From contig JBEVEP010000050.1 of the NCBI GenBank assembly GCA_040512755.1, forward strand, positions 1-5,590: a stretch of DNA of 5,590 bases, written 5' to 3'. Position numbers and translations under genes: made by a program. Positions 5,116 to 5,590 of this stretch are shown piece by piece; position 1 is the stretch's first letter, and each line of letters opens with the position of its first letter. Source of the DNA: JBEVEP01 sp040512755. Lineage in GTDB: Bacteria; Pseudomonadota; Alphaproteobacteria; Rhizobiales; Rhizobiaceae. The notes beneath the pieces were generated by a model, which worked only from the letters and a program-made list of their open reading frames with translations, was not told the origin of the DNA and made no database searches.

Positions 5116-5590
5116 TTAGATGACGACGACCTTGGCGCCCACTTCGGTGCGGTCATAAAGGTCGATAATGTCCTGGTTCATGAGCCGGATGCAGCCCGAT
5201 GACATCGCTTTGCCAATTGAGAACCATTCAGGCGTGCCGTGCAGCCGGTAGCCCGAATCGCCGCTCTTGTTGAAGAGATACATCGCACGGGCGCCCAAGG
5301 GGTTGATAAGCCCCGGCTTCATGCCGCCAGCATATTTGGCGAGTTCCGGCTGCCGCTTGATCATGGCAGCCGGCGGCGTCCAGGTCGGCCATTCGCGCTT
5401 CTGGGCAATGCGCGCCTGGCCCTGCCATTCGAAGCCCTCGCGCCCGACACCGATGCCGTACCGCACGGCTCTGTCTTCGGGCAGGACTAAATACAGAAAC
5501 TTGTTGGAAGTATCGACAATGATCGTCCCCGGTCTTTCGCGGGTCGCATAGCCTACGATCTGACGATGATACTTCCGATCGACCTTGTAG
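5116..5590 (-). CDS. L,D-transpeptidase (YkuD/ErfK family), C-terminal part, 5' end beyond window edge
   Basis: The frame is open through 5590, so the N-terminus lies off the right edge; about 158 residues are visible and the stop TAA is at 5116-5118. The YkuD domain begins near 'GTIIVDTSNKFLYLVLPEDRA' (in parts, 5451-5522) and continues 'YGIGVGREGFEWQG', 'WPTWTPPAAM', 'NPLGARAMYLF' and 'YRLHGTPEWFSIG'. The active site is 'SSGCIRL', with the Cys codon at 5191-5193 and the conserved His of 'LHGT' at 5239-5241. These enzymes are periplasmic and make 3-3 peptidoglycan cross-links or attach envelope proteins to peptidoglycan. A signal peptide would be upstream and cannot be checked. The residue before the motif's Gly is Ser rather than the His of the textbook SHGCxR pattern; this Ser form is common in rhizobial homologues as I recall them. 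A GTG at 5464-5466 is in frame but falls inside the domain, so it is not the start. Confidence 0.93.
   Translation of the reverse strand, partial: YKVDRKYHRQIVGYATRERPGTIIVDTSNKFLYLVLPEDRAVRYGIGVGREGFEWQGQARIAQKREWPTWTPPAAMIKRQPELAKYAGGMKPGLINPLGARAMYLFNKSGDSGYRLHGTPEWFSIGKAMSSGCIRLMNQDIIDLYDRTEVGAKVVVI

Noticed and set aside
4754..5119. Plus-strand open frame of 121 codons over the hydrolase 5' end and the spacer
   Set aside because: It runs through the strong terminator hairpin, has no ribosome-binding site of note and shows no known domain.

Overview
The window looks like chromosomal DNA from an alphaproteobacterium of the order Hyphomicrobiales (Rhizobiales), most likely near Mesorhizobium or another Phyllobacteriaceae genus. 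This rests on the high-GC codon use, the style of the HemW, RsmI, YraN and L,D-transpeptidase proteins, and a mosaic inverted-repeat element of the kind scattered between rhizobial genes. The genus is inference; no rRNA or other marker is present.

Positions 1-3714 hold a tightly packed plus-strand series. It starts with the C-terminal part of a DUF4357 protein, probably the tail of a GIY-YIG nuclease-family protein, whose stop overlaps the start of hemW (heme chaperone) by ATGA. After hemW comes an 83-bp gap with a good promoter, a palindrome over its -35 box and a pair of direct repeats. A Phd/YefM antitoxin and a VapC/FitB-type PIN toxin follow, then rsmI (16S rRNA 2'-O-methyltransferase) and yraN (UPF0102, nuclease-like fold). 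Antitoxin to toxin, toxin to rsmI and rsmI to yraN each overlap by 4 bp (GTGA, ATGA, GTGA). The toxin-antitoxin module is therefore wired into the front of a housekeeping operon.

Positions 3715-4250 contain no intact gene. They hold a 168-bp imperfect inverted-repeat element with 9-bp perfect ends and internal hairpins (3748-3915). Next to it lies a minus-strand remnant of a cytochrome P450 gene (about 3972-4250), truncated at both ends and split over three frames.

Positions 4251-5590 are on the minus strand: a complete alpha/beta-hydrolase of the carboxylesterase/phospholipase (Abhydrolase_2) type, a roughly 230-bp spacer with a strong hairpin terminator, and the C-terminal part of a YkuD L,D-transpeptidase that runs off the right edge. 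The spacer between 4884 and 5051 shows no further gene.

I see no CRISPR array, tRNA, rRNA, intact insertion sequence or clearly new defence system. The points most worth following are the toxin-antitoxin pair coupled to rsmI, its operator architecture, and the decayed P450 beside the mosaic repeat.
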